Positions 15,317 to 24,590 of a stretch of DNA of 64,000 nucleotides are shown piece after piece. Numbering within the stretch: position 1 is the first letter of the stretch; every line of letters begins with the position of its first letter. Below the pieces are notes generated by a model that saw only the letters and a program-made list of their open reading frames with translations, ran no database searches and had not been told where the DNA came from. The translations under genes were made by a program, and so were the position numbers. Source of the DNA: JAIBJN01 sp963842305 (GTDB lineage Bacteria; Actinomycetota; Thermoleophilia; Gaiellales; Gaiellaceae); NCBI GenBank assembly GCA_963842305.1, contig CAWJFW010000005.1, positions 124,001 to 188,000 on the forward strand. The letters are read 5' to 3'.

Positions 15317-15741
15317 CGACTGATCGTCACCTTGCCCGCGAAGATCGTGCCGTCCGGGAACACGCGGTGGGCTCTTGCACGGACGGACGCTCCGGCGAGG
15401 TTCTTCCCGTTCCAGGAGCCGCGGATGACGTATCCCGTCAGGACGGTCTCTTGCGGCGCGGACTCGGTGTAGAGCACGCCCACCAGGCTGACCGTCACCG
15501 ATCCCTTGGACGACGAGAGCGTCTCGACGCTCGTGTAGTGGAAGAGCCCAGCCTCGGAGTCGACCGGGGTGATCGTCGTGCTGACGTCGACCGGGCTCCC
15601 CGGTGTCTCCTCGCAGGTCCACTCGGGGCAGTCCTTCTCGAACTGGATCACGACAGCCCGCTTGGACGACCCGACGGCGCCGGTCGCCAGGAGCGCCGCC
15701 AGCGCGCACACAACCACAGTCGCTAGCACTCGCAGTTTCAT
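15313..15741 (-). CDS. Exported protein of unknown function
   Basis: 142 residues. The start is fixed by AGGAGG 6 nt before the ATG at 15741 (MKLRVL). A clear signal peptide (residues 1-24, cleavage near TGAVGSS) precedes a beta-rich domain with one Cys pair (CPEWTCEE). No known family is recognised. Its stop overlaps the start of the DUF4242-like gene, so the two are translationally coupled. This is one of several exported proteins here that use a strong ribosome site rather than a leaderless start. Confidence 0.65.
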   Translation of the reverse strand: MKLRVLATVVVCALAALLATGAVGSSKRAVVIQFEKDCPEWTCEETPGSPVDVSTTITPVDSEAGLFHYTSVETLSSSKGSVTVSLVGVLYTESAPQETVLTGYVIRGSWNGKNLAGASVRARAHRVFPDGTIFAGKVTISR

Positions 15742-15843
15742 CTCCATCCTCCTTTTCGCCGACATCACGCACCACCGTAGGAGGCTCGCCGTGCCGCCGA
15801 AACGCGGAAATCCACAGGGTTTGACCGTCGTGCGCTCGTCATC

Positions 15844-16834
15844 TCAGGTCCCCACGCGCGACAGCGTGTTGTCGTCCTGGTTCACGACCCACACTCCGCC
15901 TTCCCCGGCGGCGATGTCCTGAGGCCTCGAGCCGACCTCGACAGGCTCGCCCTTCGGAGCGTTCGTGGCAGGGTCGATCTGGTTGACGAAGCCGGCGGCG
16001 TTCGCGACCCACACGGCGCCGTCGGCTGCGACCGTCACTGCGATCGGCTGTCCGTCGACCGGCACGGTCGCCGTCGACTCGTCCCGTCCCTGCGTCGATT
16101 CGTGCGACTGTCCCGTCGTCGTAGTTCGCCACCCACACGGCGCCGTCAGCGGCGGCCATGCCGAAGGGCCCCGACCCGACGTGGATTCGCTTATCGGCCT
16201 CGTTCGACTCGATATCGAGGCGTACGACCGTGCCCTCGCTCGGGCTCGATACCCAGACCGAGCCGTCCGCCACGACGAGACCGGCGTAGTCGGGCGTACC
16301 CGACCGGCTCACGAGCCGAGGTGACTCCGAGACGACCTTGCCGGTCTTCGGATCGATGCGGCTGACGGTTCCGGCGAGTGAGTTGAAGACCCAGACCGAG
16401 CCCGCCCCCGTCGTAACCGCTAGGGGCCGGTCCCCGACACGGATCGGCTTGCCGGTGACCTCACCCGACTCGGGATCGATGCGAACGACCGCGTCGCCGA
16501 ACAGGGTCGCAACCCAGACGGCGCCCTCGCCGGCCGCAAGGCTGATCGGCTCTCCCGTGACCGGGGTGGGTTCGCCGACAGGCTCGAGCGAGATTGGATC
16601 GATCCGCGTGACGGTCTCCTCCTGCGTGTTGGCGACCCAGACTGCCCCGTCGCTGACCGCCACGGAGGAGGGAAGCCGGCCGACCTCGACCTCATCGACG
16701 GGAGGCGTCGCGACGGCGCCCTCGTCGGCGGTCGTGCTCGTGCTTTCGGCTGGGGTTGCGGTCTCATCGTTGCCACCGCATCCGCCGCCGACGGCGATCA
16801 CGAGGGCGAGAATGCTCACCAAGAGAACCTTCAT
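15844..16834 (-). pseudogene. Exported YVTN/Vgb-type beta-propeller, one frameshift
   Basis: From ATG 16834 (ribosome site GGAGG) the product has a signal sequence with a Cys at about residue 19 (possible lipoprotein), a Thr/Ser-rich linker, and repeated units of the form GAVWVAN...VTRIDP...G, each one blade of a virginiamycin-lyase/YVTN-like propeller. Near 16080-16090 the frame shifts by one. The last two blades (VPVDGQPIAVTVAADGAVWVAN to the stop at 15844) continue perfectly in the next frame, as if one extra G sits in a GGG run. With the shift removed the protein is about 330 residues. It may be a sequence error rather than true decay. Confidence 0.7.
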
Positions 16835-16919
16835 CTGGCCACCTCCAGAGTGCGTTTCCTCGAAGGTAGGCAGCTCGCGACCCGCCCGAAACGTGGAAAT
16901 CCACTGAGTTTGGGCCGGG

Positions 16920-19685
16920 TTACCCGGGGCGGCGCGCCAGCTCGGAGCGCGAGCGCACGCCGAGCTTCCTGTACACGTGCGTGAGGTGGAACTCGACCGT
17001 CCGCTCCGTGAGGAAGAGGGCGGCGGCGACCTCCTTGTTCGTGTGGCCCTCCGCGACGAGGGCGGCCACACGCTCTTCGGCCGGCGTCAGCTCGTCGCCG
17101 GCCGCCTGCCGCCCGCCGATACGGCCGAGCTCGGCGGCCGCCTTCTCCTCCCAGAGAACGGCGCCGAGAGACGCGAACGCGGCTCGCGCCTCCTCGAGCG
17201 TCGCGCGCGCGTCCCGCCGGCGCCTGGCGTGGCGCAGCGCGGCTCCCTGCGCGAGCAGTGTCCTGGCCCGCTCGAACGGCATGGGCACGCGCTCATGTTC
17301 GTGAAGTGCATCCTCGAAGGAGGCGAGCGCCCCGGCCGTATCGCGGCGAGACAGCGCAAGCAGGCCGCGGCAGCGGGCTGCGGCGGCGAGGGCCGAGGCG
17401 CGGTCGAGAGTGCGTCCACGTTCCTCCAGCCAAGCGAGAAGGGGTTCGGCCTCGTCCGCTCGCCCGAGCGCGACGAGAGCTTCGATCTCGTCGGGGACGA
17501 AGCGGACCGTGCCGGGCTCGCCGACGCCTTCGGCAAGGAGCTGCTCGCGCTGAGGGCCGAGGAGACGAGCCGCCTCCTCGGCTCGGCCCAGCGAGAGCTC
17601 GAGGACGCCGAGCGCCCAGACGCTGTGGATCCTGGCTACGGCCATGCCGCGCTCTCCGGCAAGCGAAAGTGCTCGGTCGGCATCGGCGCTTGCCTCCGCC
17701 TCGAGCCCGAGCGAGGCGCGGATTAGCGCGCGCGTGGCGAGGGCGAACGCCTGGTTGTGCTTCTGGCCGGTCTGCAGGGCGACCTCGAAGGCTTCGTCGA
17801 TGACCCGCGCCGCTTCGCCCCAGCGGCCGACGAGATACTCCGCCTGGGCAAGCTGCGAGAGCACCATCGGGGCCGATCCCTCATCGCCCCGTTCGACAGT
17901 AGCGTCGCGGGCCTCCCGCAGGAGCCCGATGGCCTCGGGATCGTCGGTCCAGAGAGCGAACACGCCTCGGTTGTGCCGTGGCGTCTGCAGCACGCGTCCG
18001 AAGAAGACCTGTTCCGCCTCGGCTGGAATGCCTCGCAGCGTGGCGGCCGCCTGGGGGTTTCCCACCAAGCACTCCAGAAGACCCTGCACGCAGAGCGACT
18101 CCGTCTGCAGGACGACGTCGTGTGACCGCGCCGCGTGCTCCGCGGCGAGGGCGGCGAGCTCGACTGCTTCCTCGAGGTCCTCGCGAAGGAAGAAGAGCGT
18201 CGAGGCGAGCCCCTGCGCCGCTTCGGCGCGCACGCGATCGTCCGACCCTGCCTCGGCGAGCGCCTCACGGGCCAGCTCTGCGGCCAGCGGCTGGTCACCA
18301 CCGAATCGGTGCAGCCGGGAAAGCGCCGCCAGCGCCTCCGCGCGGGCGCTCCCGTCCCGTGCCGCCGCTCGGGCCTCCTCGAGCAGCTCGAACGCTCGCC
18401 TGGCGTCGCCAGCATTGAAGCAGTAGAGAGCGCCACTGATCGTTCGGCGATGGACGTCGGCCAGCGCATTCCGCGGCGTAAGCCGGCGACACAGCTCGCC
18501 GAGCTCCGCCGCTGCCGCGCTTGCGCCGCGCGCGCGGGCATCTGCAGCAGCAAGTTCGAGTGCTGCCGCAACGTCTGTGTCCGGCCCGTCGACGGCGAGC
18601 GCGAGATGGCGGGCGCGCTCCTCGGCGCTGGGGACGAGCTCGGCGAGGCGGCCGTGAAGCGCCCGCCGCTCGTTGGCCGGTGCTTCCCCATAGACGCCCG
18701 AGGCCAGGAGCGGATGCGTGAAGCGGATGGACTCGCCCGCGAACTCGACGACCTGCGCCTCGATAGCCGGCGTCAATGCCGGCGCCGCCTCTGAGCCCGT
18801 CGCACGCCCGACGAGCTCGAGCGTCGGCTGGGAAAGGGTGGAGACGGCGAGGAGCGCCGCCCGGGTTTCCGCCGGGAGCCCTTCGAGCCGCTCGTGGACA
18901 AGTGCGCCGAGGCTCGCCGGCAACGGCTCGCCCGCTTCGAGCCCGATCGACCCACGCTCGACGGCGCGGGCGAGTTCGAGCGCGAAGAACGGATTCCCGC
19001 CCGAGATCTCGTGCAGACGACGGAGCTTCGGGCGGGGGAGCACGAGACCGAGCCTCTCTCGCAGCAGGCGGTGGAGGGCGCCGAGGCTCAGCGGCCCGAG
19101 GATCAATCGGCGGAAGCGGTCCTCCGGAAACGCGCGGTCGAGCCCGAGCGGCACGCGGTCTCCGTCCGCGTCCGTCCGCCGGGTAAGGAGGAAGACGACT
19201 CGCTCCTCCTGGAGGCGGCGAAGCGCGAACTCGAGTACGAAAGCCGACGGGCCGTCGAGCCACTGGACGTCGTCGACGGCGATTACGAGCGGGCCGGCCT
19301 GTGCCAGGGTCCGCACCCCGCCGAGGAAGGCGACGGACACGGCGCGCTGGTCCGGCGGCTGCCCTTCCGCGTCTTCGAGCAGCAGGGCGACCTCGAGCGC
19401 TCGGCGCTGGGGCGCCGGCAGCGTCGGGAGCGTGTCGGCGAGCGTCGGCTCGAGCAGGTCCGCGAGGGCTGCGAAGGAGAGCCGCGTCTCCGCGGTGCTG
19501 GGCGTCGCGCGGAGAATCCTGTAGCCGAGCGAAGGCGCCACGGCGAGACCGGCTCTCCAGAGGATCGTCTTCCCGATGCCCGGCTCTCCCTCCACGAGGA
19601 AGGCGGCAGGGGGCCCGTCGAGGGAGGCGAGGAAGGCTACGAGCTCGGCGAGCTCGTGCTCCCGGCCGATGACCTCCGACGCCAC
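16920..19685 (-). CDS. LuxR-family ATPase transcriptional regulator (MalT-like, large)
   Basis: 921 residues from the GTG at 19685. An AAA/NACHT-like ATPase comes first (Walker A GEPGIGKT at 33-40; Walker B LVIAVDDVQWLD), then a long helical, TPR-like sensor region (about 400-850), and a C-terminal LuxR helix-turn-helix (LTPAEERVAALVAEG, TNKEVAAALFLTERTVEFHL). Such LAL regulators activate genes on binding a ligand and ATP; the ligand is unknown. The frame stays open upstream but would overlap the divergent gene at 19756. The propeller gene follows 85 bp downstream on the same strand. Confidence 0.87.
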   Translation of the reverse strand: MASEVIGREHELAELVAFLASLDGPPAAFLVEGEPGIGKTILWRAGLAVAPSLGYRILRATPSTAETRLSFAALADLLEPTLADTLPTLPAPQRRALEVALLLEDAEGQPPDQRAVSVAFLGGVRTLAQAGPLVIAVDDVQWLDGPSAFVLEFALRRLQEERVVFLLTRRTDADGDRVPLGLDRAFPEDRFRRLILGPLSLGALHRLLRERLGLVLPRPKLRRLHEISGGNPFFALELARAVERGSIGLEAGEPLPASLGALVHERLEGLPAETRAALLAVSTLSQPTLELVGRATGSEAAPALTPAIEAQVVEFAGESIRFTHPLLASGVYGEAPANERRALHGRLAELVPSAEERARHLALAVDGPDTDVAAALELAAADARARGASAAAAELGELCRRLTPRNALADVHRRTISGALYCFNAGDARRAFELLEEARAAARDGSARAEALAALSRLHRFGGDQPLAAELAREALAEAGSDDRVRAEAAQGLASTLFFLREDLEEAVELAALAAEHAARSHDVVLQTESLCVQGLLECLVGNPQAAATLRGIPAEAEQVFFGRVLQTPRHNRGVFALWTDDPEAIGLLREARDATVERGDEGSAPMVLSQLAQAEYLVGRWGEAARVIDEAFEVALQTGQKHNQAFALATRALIRASLGLEAEASADADRALSLAGERGMAVARIHSVWALGVLELSLGRAEEAARLLGPQREQLLAEGVGEPGTVRFVPDEIEALVALGRADEAEPLLAWLEERGRTLDRASALAAAARCRGLLALSRRDTAGALASFEDALHEHERVPMPFERARTLLAQGAALRHARRRRDARATLEEARAAFASLGAVLWEEKAAAELGRIGGRQAAGDELTPAEERVAALVAEGHTNKEVAAALFLTERTVEFHLTHVYRKLGVRSRSELARRPG

Positions 19686-19755
19686 CCGCCTACTTTGCAG
19701 CCTTCGGCGCGAAACCTCAAGAGCGGGTGATGCCGATTTGCAGGTAGTTTGCCGC

Positions 19756-20613
19756 ATGACGCAGGACACGGCTGCCGGGTGGGCGGCGGCGCAGGTTGAG
19801 CGCGTGCGCGACGATCCGCTGGCGCGCATGGCGCTCCTGTCGCGCACCTACGATCGGCTGTGCGGCCGGGCGCCACACTTCAGGCGTGCGGCGTTGTCGT
19901 TCATGCGTTGGCAGGCAGCGCGCGGCGTTCTGCGGGCTCCGGCTGCAGACCCTCCGGGAAGCCGCTGGTGGCGAGCCGTCAATGAGCGGCTGCTCCGGGA
20001 CGGGTGTGAGGCCGTGGCACGTTCGACCGGTCTCGGGGGCGAGCCTTCTTCGCGTGCGATCGAGCTTTGGCTGTCGTTCATCAGCGCGCCGACGGCACGC
20101 ACCTGGTACCGCGCGCACAACGCCACCATCGTTTCCGCGTACCTCGAGAACCGTGACGTCGCCGAGGCGGAGTCGAAGCCGGAGCGCTTCTTTCTCAACG
20201 TCGCTCTGCTGCGCGTTCTCTATGTCCACGCGCTTGCCGCTGCGCCCCGTCTTGCCCTGGGTCGCTTCGCTGTCGTCGGGCCGATCCTGGCAGATCCGCG
20301 CCTCGGGCTGGTCGGCGCGTACCTCTCTCTCGGCCGTGTCCTACCGAGTCATTATCCCCTCCTCGACGAGCTGGAGACGTATCTCGTCGACGAGAACAGC
20401 GTCGGCCGGATCGCTGACTACGGCGTAATCGGACCCCGGATTCAAGGGTTGTACGACTGGTCGGCGCGCGAGCTCGGCTATCCGGCGCTGCGTGAGCTTG
20501 CTCGCGACGGGAGCCCGATCTACGCGTGGCCCTATGCAGACTCCCGCTACTGGACGCTGCCGCGAGAGCCGCTGCCGGTGCGCGCGCTTCGGCTCGCCAC
20601 GTCGGCGCGCTGA
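19756..20613 (+). CDS. Conserved-looking hypothetical protein (285 aa)
   Basis: 285 residues, predicted mostly helical and cytoplasmic, with no signal peptide. Notable stretches are FRRAALSFMRWQAARGVL, SRWWRAVNERLLRDGCEA and WLSFISAPTARTWYRAHNATIV, rich in Trp and Arg. The reading frame is long, with actinobacterial codon bias, and the ATG lies 5 nt after TAGTTT. No family or catalytic motif is recognised. It is divergent from the LuxR regulator (70 bp between starts), so joint regulation is possible. Confidence 0.7.
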   Translation: MTQDTAAGWAAAQVERVRDDPLARMALLSRTYDRLCGRAPHFRRAALSFMRWQAARGVLRAPAADPPGSRWWRAVNERLLRDGCEAVARSTGLGGEPSSRAIELWLSFISAPTARTWYRAHNATIVSAYLENRDVAEAESKPERFFLNVALLRVLYVHALAAAPRLALGRFAVVGPILADPRLGLVGAYLSLGRVLPSHYPLLDELETYLVDENSVGRIADYGVIGPRIQGLYDWSARELGYPALRELARDGSPIYAWPYADSRYWTLPREPLPVRALRLATSAR

Positions 20614-20661
20614 ACATTCTCGCCCGAAGGCCCACGACCTCAAAGGCGGTACGGTGCGCGA

Positions 20662-21555
20662 ATGCGACTTCCGCAGGAGGTGGCCGTCGTCGGCGCGGGC
20701 ACGATGGGAGGCGGGATCGCGCGCGTCTTCGCGGATGGGGGCGCCACGGTCCGCCTGATGGCGCGGCGCGCCTCCAGTCTCGAGGCCGCGCGGGAGCGAC
20801 TGGGTGCGGGGTCGGTGCGCCTGACCACTTCCCTCGACGAGGCCCTCGAGAGTGCCGACCTCGTCGTGGAGACGATCGTCGAGGCGCCGGAGCCGAAGCG
20901 CGAGGTGCTCGCCCGGGCGGAGGAGCTGGCCGCGCCCGGCGCCATCATGACGACGAACACGTCGTCCCTTCCGCTGTCCGCGCTCGCGAATGCCCTCGCC
21001 CGGCCGGAGCGCCTTGCCGGCCTTCATTTCTTCAACCCGCCGGAGTTGGTCGAGCTCGTCGAGGTCGTCGGGGCCGAGGCCACCTCGCCCGAAGTGCTCG
21101 CCACTCTCGTCAGCTGGATGGAAGCACTCGGAAAGGCGCCGATCGTCGTTCGCCGCGACGTTTCGGGCTTCGTCGCCAACCGGCTCCAGTACGCCCTTCT
21201 CCGGGAGGCCTATGCCCTGGTGGCCGCGGGCGTCTGCACGTTCGCGGACGTCGATCGCGCGGTCAGCCAAGGGCTCGGCGCGCGCTGGGCCGCGATCGGC
21301 CCGTTCGAGACGATGGACCTCGCCGGGCTCGACGTCCACGCTGCGGTCGCCGCGAATCTCTGGCCGCAGCTCGCGAACGAGACCGAGCCCTCGCCGCTGC
21401 TCGGACACGTTCTCGAGACGGGGGCACTCGGGGTGAAGAACGGGCGGGGGCTCCGCGGCCCGTACTCGCCCGCCGGCGCAGCGGCTCTACGGGACCGCCG
21501 CGACCGGGTCTTGCGCGGCCTCCCAGCGCTTCGGACGGGCTCGGACCCGTCCTAG
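20662..21555 (+). CDS. 3-hydroxyacyl-CoA dehydrogenase (3-hydroxybutyryl-CoA dehydrogenase type)
   Basis: 297 residues. The Rossmann motif GAGTMGGGIA (11-20) leads the NAD domain; HFFNPP and SWMEALGKAPIVVRRDVSGFVANRL lead the C-terminal dimer domain, including the catalytic His of the HFFNP segment. It oxidises 3-hydroxyacyl-CoA in beta-oxidation or butyrate metabolism. The conserved Lys of the C-terminal domain is in GVKNGRGL. The ATG is 6 nt after TACGGT. The stop codon shares the tetranucleotide CTAG with the stop of the convergent urocanase gene. Confidence 0.88.
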   Translation: MRLPQEVAVVGAGTMGGGIARVFADGGATVRLMARRASSLEAARERLGAGSVRLTTSLDEALESADLVVETIVEAPEPKREVLARAEELAAPGAIMTTNTSSLPLSALANALARPERLAGLHFFNPPELVELVEVVGAEATSPEVLATLVSWMEALGKAPIVVRRDVSGFVANRLQYALLREAYALVAAGVCTFADVDRAVSQGLGARWAAIGPFETMDLAGLDVHAAVAANLWPQLANETEPSPLLGHVLETGALGVKNGRGLRGPYSPAGAAALRDRRDRVLRGLPALRTGSDPS

Positions 21556-23175
21556 ATGTCGAGCTTGTGGCGCGCCGCCTCGGCGAGCGCTTCCGGATAG
21601 CCGGCGTCCGCGTAGCGGGCGACGCCGAGGGCGGGATCGCTCCAGAAGACGCGGCGGAGCTTCCGCTCCGTCAGTTCGCTTCCGTCGGCGACGACGACCA
21701 TGCCCGAGTGGATGGAGCGGCCGACGCCGACCCCGCCGCCGTTCCCGATCGCCACCCAGGTCGCGCCTTGCGCCGCGTTCAGGAGCGCCGACAGTACGGG
21801 CCAGTCGGCGATCACGTCACTCCCGTCAATCATCCCCTCGGTCTCGCGGGTCGGCGAGGCAACCGAGGCCGGGTCCATGTGGTCGCGCCCCAGCGCGAGT
21901 GGGCCGCACTTCCTCGAGCGGACGAGGTCGTTCAGCGCGCCGGCTACCCGGTCACGCTCGCCGAGACCGAGCCAGCAGATGCGCGCGGGAAGCCCCTGAA
22001 GCGGGACTCGCTCCCGCGCAAGCTCGATCCATGCGCGTAGCGAATCGGTGCCGACGACGTCCATGACGACGTCCTCGCTTCGCCGCAGGTCCGTCGGGTC
22101 GCCGGTGAGGCAGACCCAGCGGAAGGGGCCGGTGCCGCGGGCGAGGATCGGCCGCACGTACGCGGCCACGAACCCGGGAATCGTGAGGGCCTCTTCGATT
22201 CCGTGAGCGGCGGCCTGGGCGCGGATCCCGTTTCCATACTCGAAGACGACGGCGCCTCGGTCGCTGTAGCGGAGCATCGCCTCGACGTGGGCAACGAGGG
22301 AAGCGAAGACCGCACTTCGAAAGCGAGGGTCGTCGGCATCGGCGCGCGCCGCCTCCTCGACCGTGAAGCCTCGCGGTACGTAGCCTCGCAGCGGATCATG
22401 AGCCGCCGTCTGGTCGGTGACGACGTCGAACTCGACGTCGTCGGCGAGCAAGCCGCGGCAGCACGTCGGCCGCGTTGCCGACGAGCGCGACCGTATCCGG
22501 GCCGGCCGGGTCGAGGTGGGCGGCGAGTGCTTCCTCGTAGCCTGCGACGACGTCGACCCAGCCGTCGCGGAGACGACGCTCGGCTCGCTCCGGATCGACC
22601 TCGACGACGAGGGCACGGCCGCCGTTCAGCGTGACACCGAACCCCTGCGCGCCGCCCATTCCGCCCAGCCCCGCAGTGAGCACCCGCTTGCCCTCGAGGG
22701 TGCCGTCGAAATGCGATCTCGCGACCGCCCGGAACGTCTCGTACGTGAACCCGAGAATCCCTTGCGTGCCGATGTAGAACCAGCCGGCCGCCGTCATCTG
22801 ACCGAACATCGTCAGCCCGGCGTCTTCGAGCCGGCGGAACGAGTCTTCGTCGGACCAGGCCGGGACCACCATCGCCGTCGAGATGAGGACACGGGGCGCG
22901 TCGGGATGCGTCGGCAGGACGGCGACCTTCTCGCCGGACTGGACGATCAGGGTTTCGTCGGAGCCGAGGCGTTCGAGCGCCGCGACGATCTCCGCGAGTT
23001 GGCGCGGCCCGCGGGCGGCCCGCCCGCGGCCCCCGTAGACGACGAGCGACTCGGCGTCCTCCGCGACCGCCGGATCGAGGTTGTTGAGGAGGCAGCGCAG
23101 AGCTCCTTCCTGCTCCCAGCCACGGCAGCGCAGCTCGAGTCCGCGCGGTGCGTCGCGGAAGGACGTGGTGCCCAC
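21552..23175 (-). pseudogene. hutU: Urocanate hydratase, one frameshift
   Basis: The N-terminal part (GTG 23175; ESLVVYGGRGRAARG, GTQGILGFTYETF, NAD loop LGGMGGAQG) and C-terminal part (FEYGNGIR, RGTGPFRWVCLTGD, GNGGGVGVGRSIHSG) together make a complete urocanase of about 540 residues. The NAD+-dependent enzyme converts urocanate to imidazolonepropionate in histidine breakdown. The frame breaks near 22449, where removing one base restores LPRLLADDVEF. The GTG is 6 nt after TACGAT. No other hut gene is in the window. Because both halves are otherwise pristine, the break is likely a sequence error or very recent. Confidence 0.85.
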
Positions 23176-23210
23176 CGGTCGATCGTATCCCGGTGTGCTC
23201 GTGGAAAAGG

Positions 23211-23237
23211 GGAAGCCCCCGGAGACCGGGGGCTTCC
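23211..23237 (-). terminator. Intrinsic terminator of the trypsin-like protease gene
   Basis: A perfect 12-bp stem, GGAAGCCCCCGG and CCGGGGGCTTCC, has a 3-nt loop and is followed on the minus strand by CCTTTTCC. It lies 25 bp past the protease stop (23262) and before the urocanase start. Confidence 0.8.
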
Positions 23238-23261
23238 ATCGGGCTTCGGAGCAGCTACGGG

Positions 23262-24026
23262 TTAAAGGAACCGGTTGAGGAAATTGCGCGAGTACGCCGT
23301 GTCGGTGCGTTGATAGCTGCCGGTCGCGTTGCACGAGAACGAATTCACGTACGACGCGTCCCCGAGAACGAACCCGTTGACGAAAACGGGCCCGCCAGAG
23401 TCGCCGAAGCAGGATCCTCCTCCGGCCTTCGAGTCCTTGTCGTTGATCTGGAAGACAACGACCTCTCTCTGGACGTTCTTCAGATAGGACGTGGTCATCC
23501 GGCGCTCGCGAATCACGATCTGCGCCTTCTTCTCGCCGATGTCGACGCCGTAGCCGGAGAGCGTGAACGTCTCGTTTTTCAGCTCGCCCTGGTTTCGATC
23601 CAGGTAACCGACCGGTGGAAGCGGAGCGGGCGTTATCCCCGGCCATTTTGAACTAGCCGGCGCGTCGAGGACGACGACGCCCTGATCGTGCTGCTTCGAG
23701 AGCGATAGCTTGCCGGTCCAGCCGGGATCGGGATGGGCCGTGCCCGTGATGTAGTGCGCAGCGCGCGCGGCCTTCTCTGCCGGCGTGATGCCCGGCTGCA
23801 ACGGGTCGGGCTGCAGCGCGTCGTCGAAGGAGACGTAGACATCGGTCGCCGGGCCCTCGGTGCAGTGGCCGGCGGTGAGCACGACGGTCTGGGAGATCAG
23901 CGTGCCGGAGCAGCGGAACCTGCCGTCCGCCGTCGTGAAGCGCACAAGCCCGACGTTCTTATGCACGGTGTCTATCTCTCCCCCTGTAATTGCGAGGGCT
24001 GGAGCAGTTGCGACGAGGCCTGCCAC
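23262..24026 (-). CDS. Secreted trypsin-like serine protease (S1 family)
   Basis: The in-frame part from a GTG at 24026 is 254 residues with the full triad: His54 (LTAGHC), Asp114 (KHDQ context) and Ser210 (GDSGGP), plus the mature N-terminus ITGGEID after an ALA cleavage site. This start gives an unusually short signal peptide. An ATG at 24072 with ribosome site AAAGGGGA lies just upstream one frame off; dropping one A from the AAA run after it would join it in frame and give a normal 27-residue signal (MTRTAIVV...). The real gene probably spans 23262-24072. Substrate unknown. Confidence 0.82.
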   Translation of the reverse strand: MAGLVATAPALAITGGEIDTVHKNVGLVRFTTADGRFRCSGTLISQTVVLTAGHCTEGPATDVYVSFDDALQPDPLQPGITPAEKAARAAHYITGTAHPDPGWTGKLSLSKQHDQGVVVLDAPASSKWPGITPAPLPPVGYLDRNQGELKNETFTLSGYGVDIGEKKAQIVIRERRMTTSYLKNVQREVVVFQINDKDSKAGGGSCFGDSGGPVFVNGFVLGDASYVNSFSCNATGSYQRTDTAYSRNFLNRFL

Positions 24027-24161
24027 ACAGGTCGCCAGCGCAAGCGTGACGACAATTGCCGTTTCGAGTCATGGAGTCCCCTTTCCTTCGGTCCCGTTTG
24101 CCAGGGCACCATAACCGCCCCGTGCGAGCCCACGGGGTGAAGGCCACGGCCGCACGCTCGC

Positions 24162-24193
24162 GAGAGAGGCCCCGCTCAGCCGGGGCCTCTCTC
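24162..24193 (-). terminator. Hairpin terminator after the ECF sigma-partner remnant
   Basis: A perfect 13-bp inverted repeat, GAGAGAGGCCCCG (24162-24174) and CGGGGCCTCTCTC (24181-24193), has a 6-nt loop. Its minus-strand left arm starts within the TGA stop of the gene ending at 24192. Confidence 0.7.
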
Positions 24194-24590
24194 ATTGTCC
24201 TGGGACGGTCTCCTGAGCGTTCGCGCGGCAGCTCTGGGCCACTCGGCCCGGGTGACCGGCGGCCGCGCGGTCATAACCCTCGCGGATCCAGTCCAGGCCG
24301 CCGTCGTGGGCGAAGGTCGCGAATGGCACGGTGGGGAAGGGCGAGGGCACCCAGTCCTCAGAGGCGCCCGCCGGAGCCTCGAACACGTTGGTCGCAAGGA
24401 GGCGGTCGAGTTCGTCGTGTGCTCGCTGCCCCGCCGCGGTGTCCCCGCGATGGATCGCGTCCACCCAGTAGCACTCCCACGCGTTCATCGCGATGAGGAC
24501 CGCTCGGCCGCTGCCGCCGCCGCGGGTCGTCACGGAGTTGTCGTCGGGAGCGACGTCGGGCTTCGGCCAGACGACGCCCGGGGGCAGCAC
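24192..24590 (-). CDS. C-terminal remnant of a sigma-factor partner protein (hypothetical)
   Basis: The coding frame from about 24600 to the stop at 24192 encodes a soluble, Trp-rich segment (NAWECYWVDAIHRGD, GLDWIREGYDRAAAG, SCRAN). It resembles the extracytoplasmic C-terminal part of proteins encoded beside ECF sigma genes in actinobacteria. The expected N-terminal sigma-binding helix and membrane segment are missing. The nominal GTG at 24590 has neither ribosome site nor promoter and lies at the broken end of the sigma gene, so independent expression is doubtful. The assignment is tentative. Confidence 0.45.
   Translation of the reverse strand: MLPPGVVWPKPDVAPDDNSVTTRGGGSGRAVLIAMNAWECYWVDAIHRGDTAAGQRAHDELDRLLATNVFEAPAGASEDWVPSPFPTVPFATFAHDGGLDWIREGYDRAAAGHPGRVAQSCRANAQETVPGQ

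Noticed and set aside
22396..23646. Two separate genes instead of one urocanase
   Set aside because: The halves are N- and C-terminal parts of one urocanase and join exactly if one base is removed near 22449.
24530..24590. Overlap of ECF sigma and the following gene as a normal translational coupling
   Set aside because: The overlap arises only because the sigma frame is broken; there is no ribosome site at the second start.
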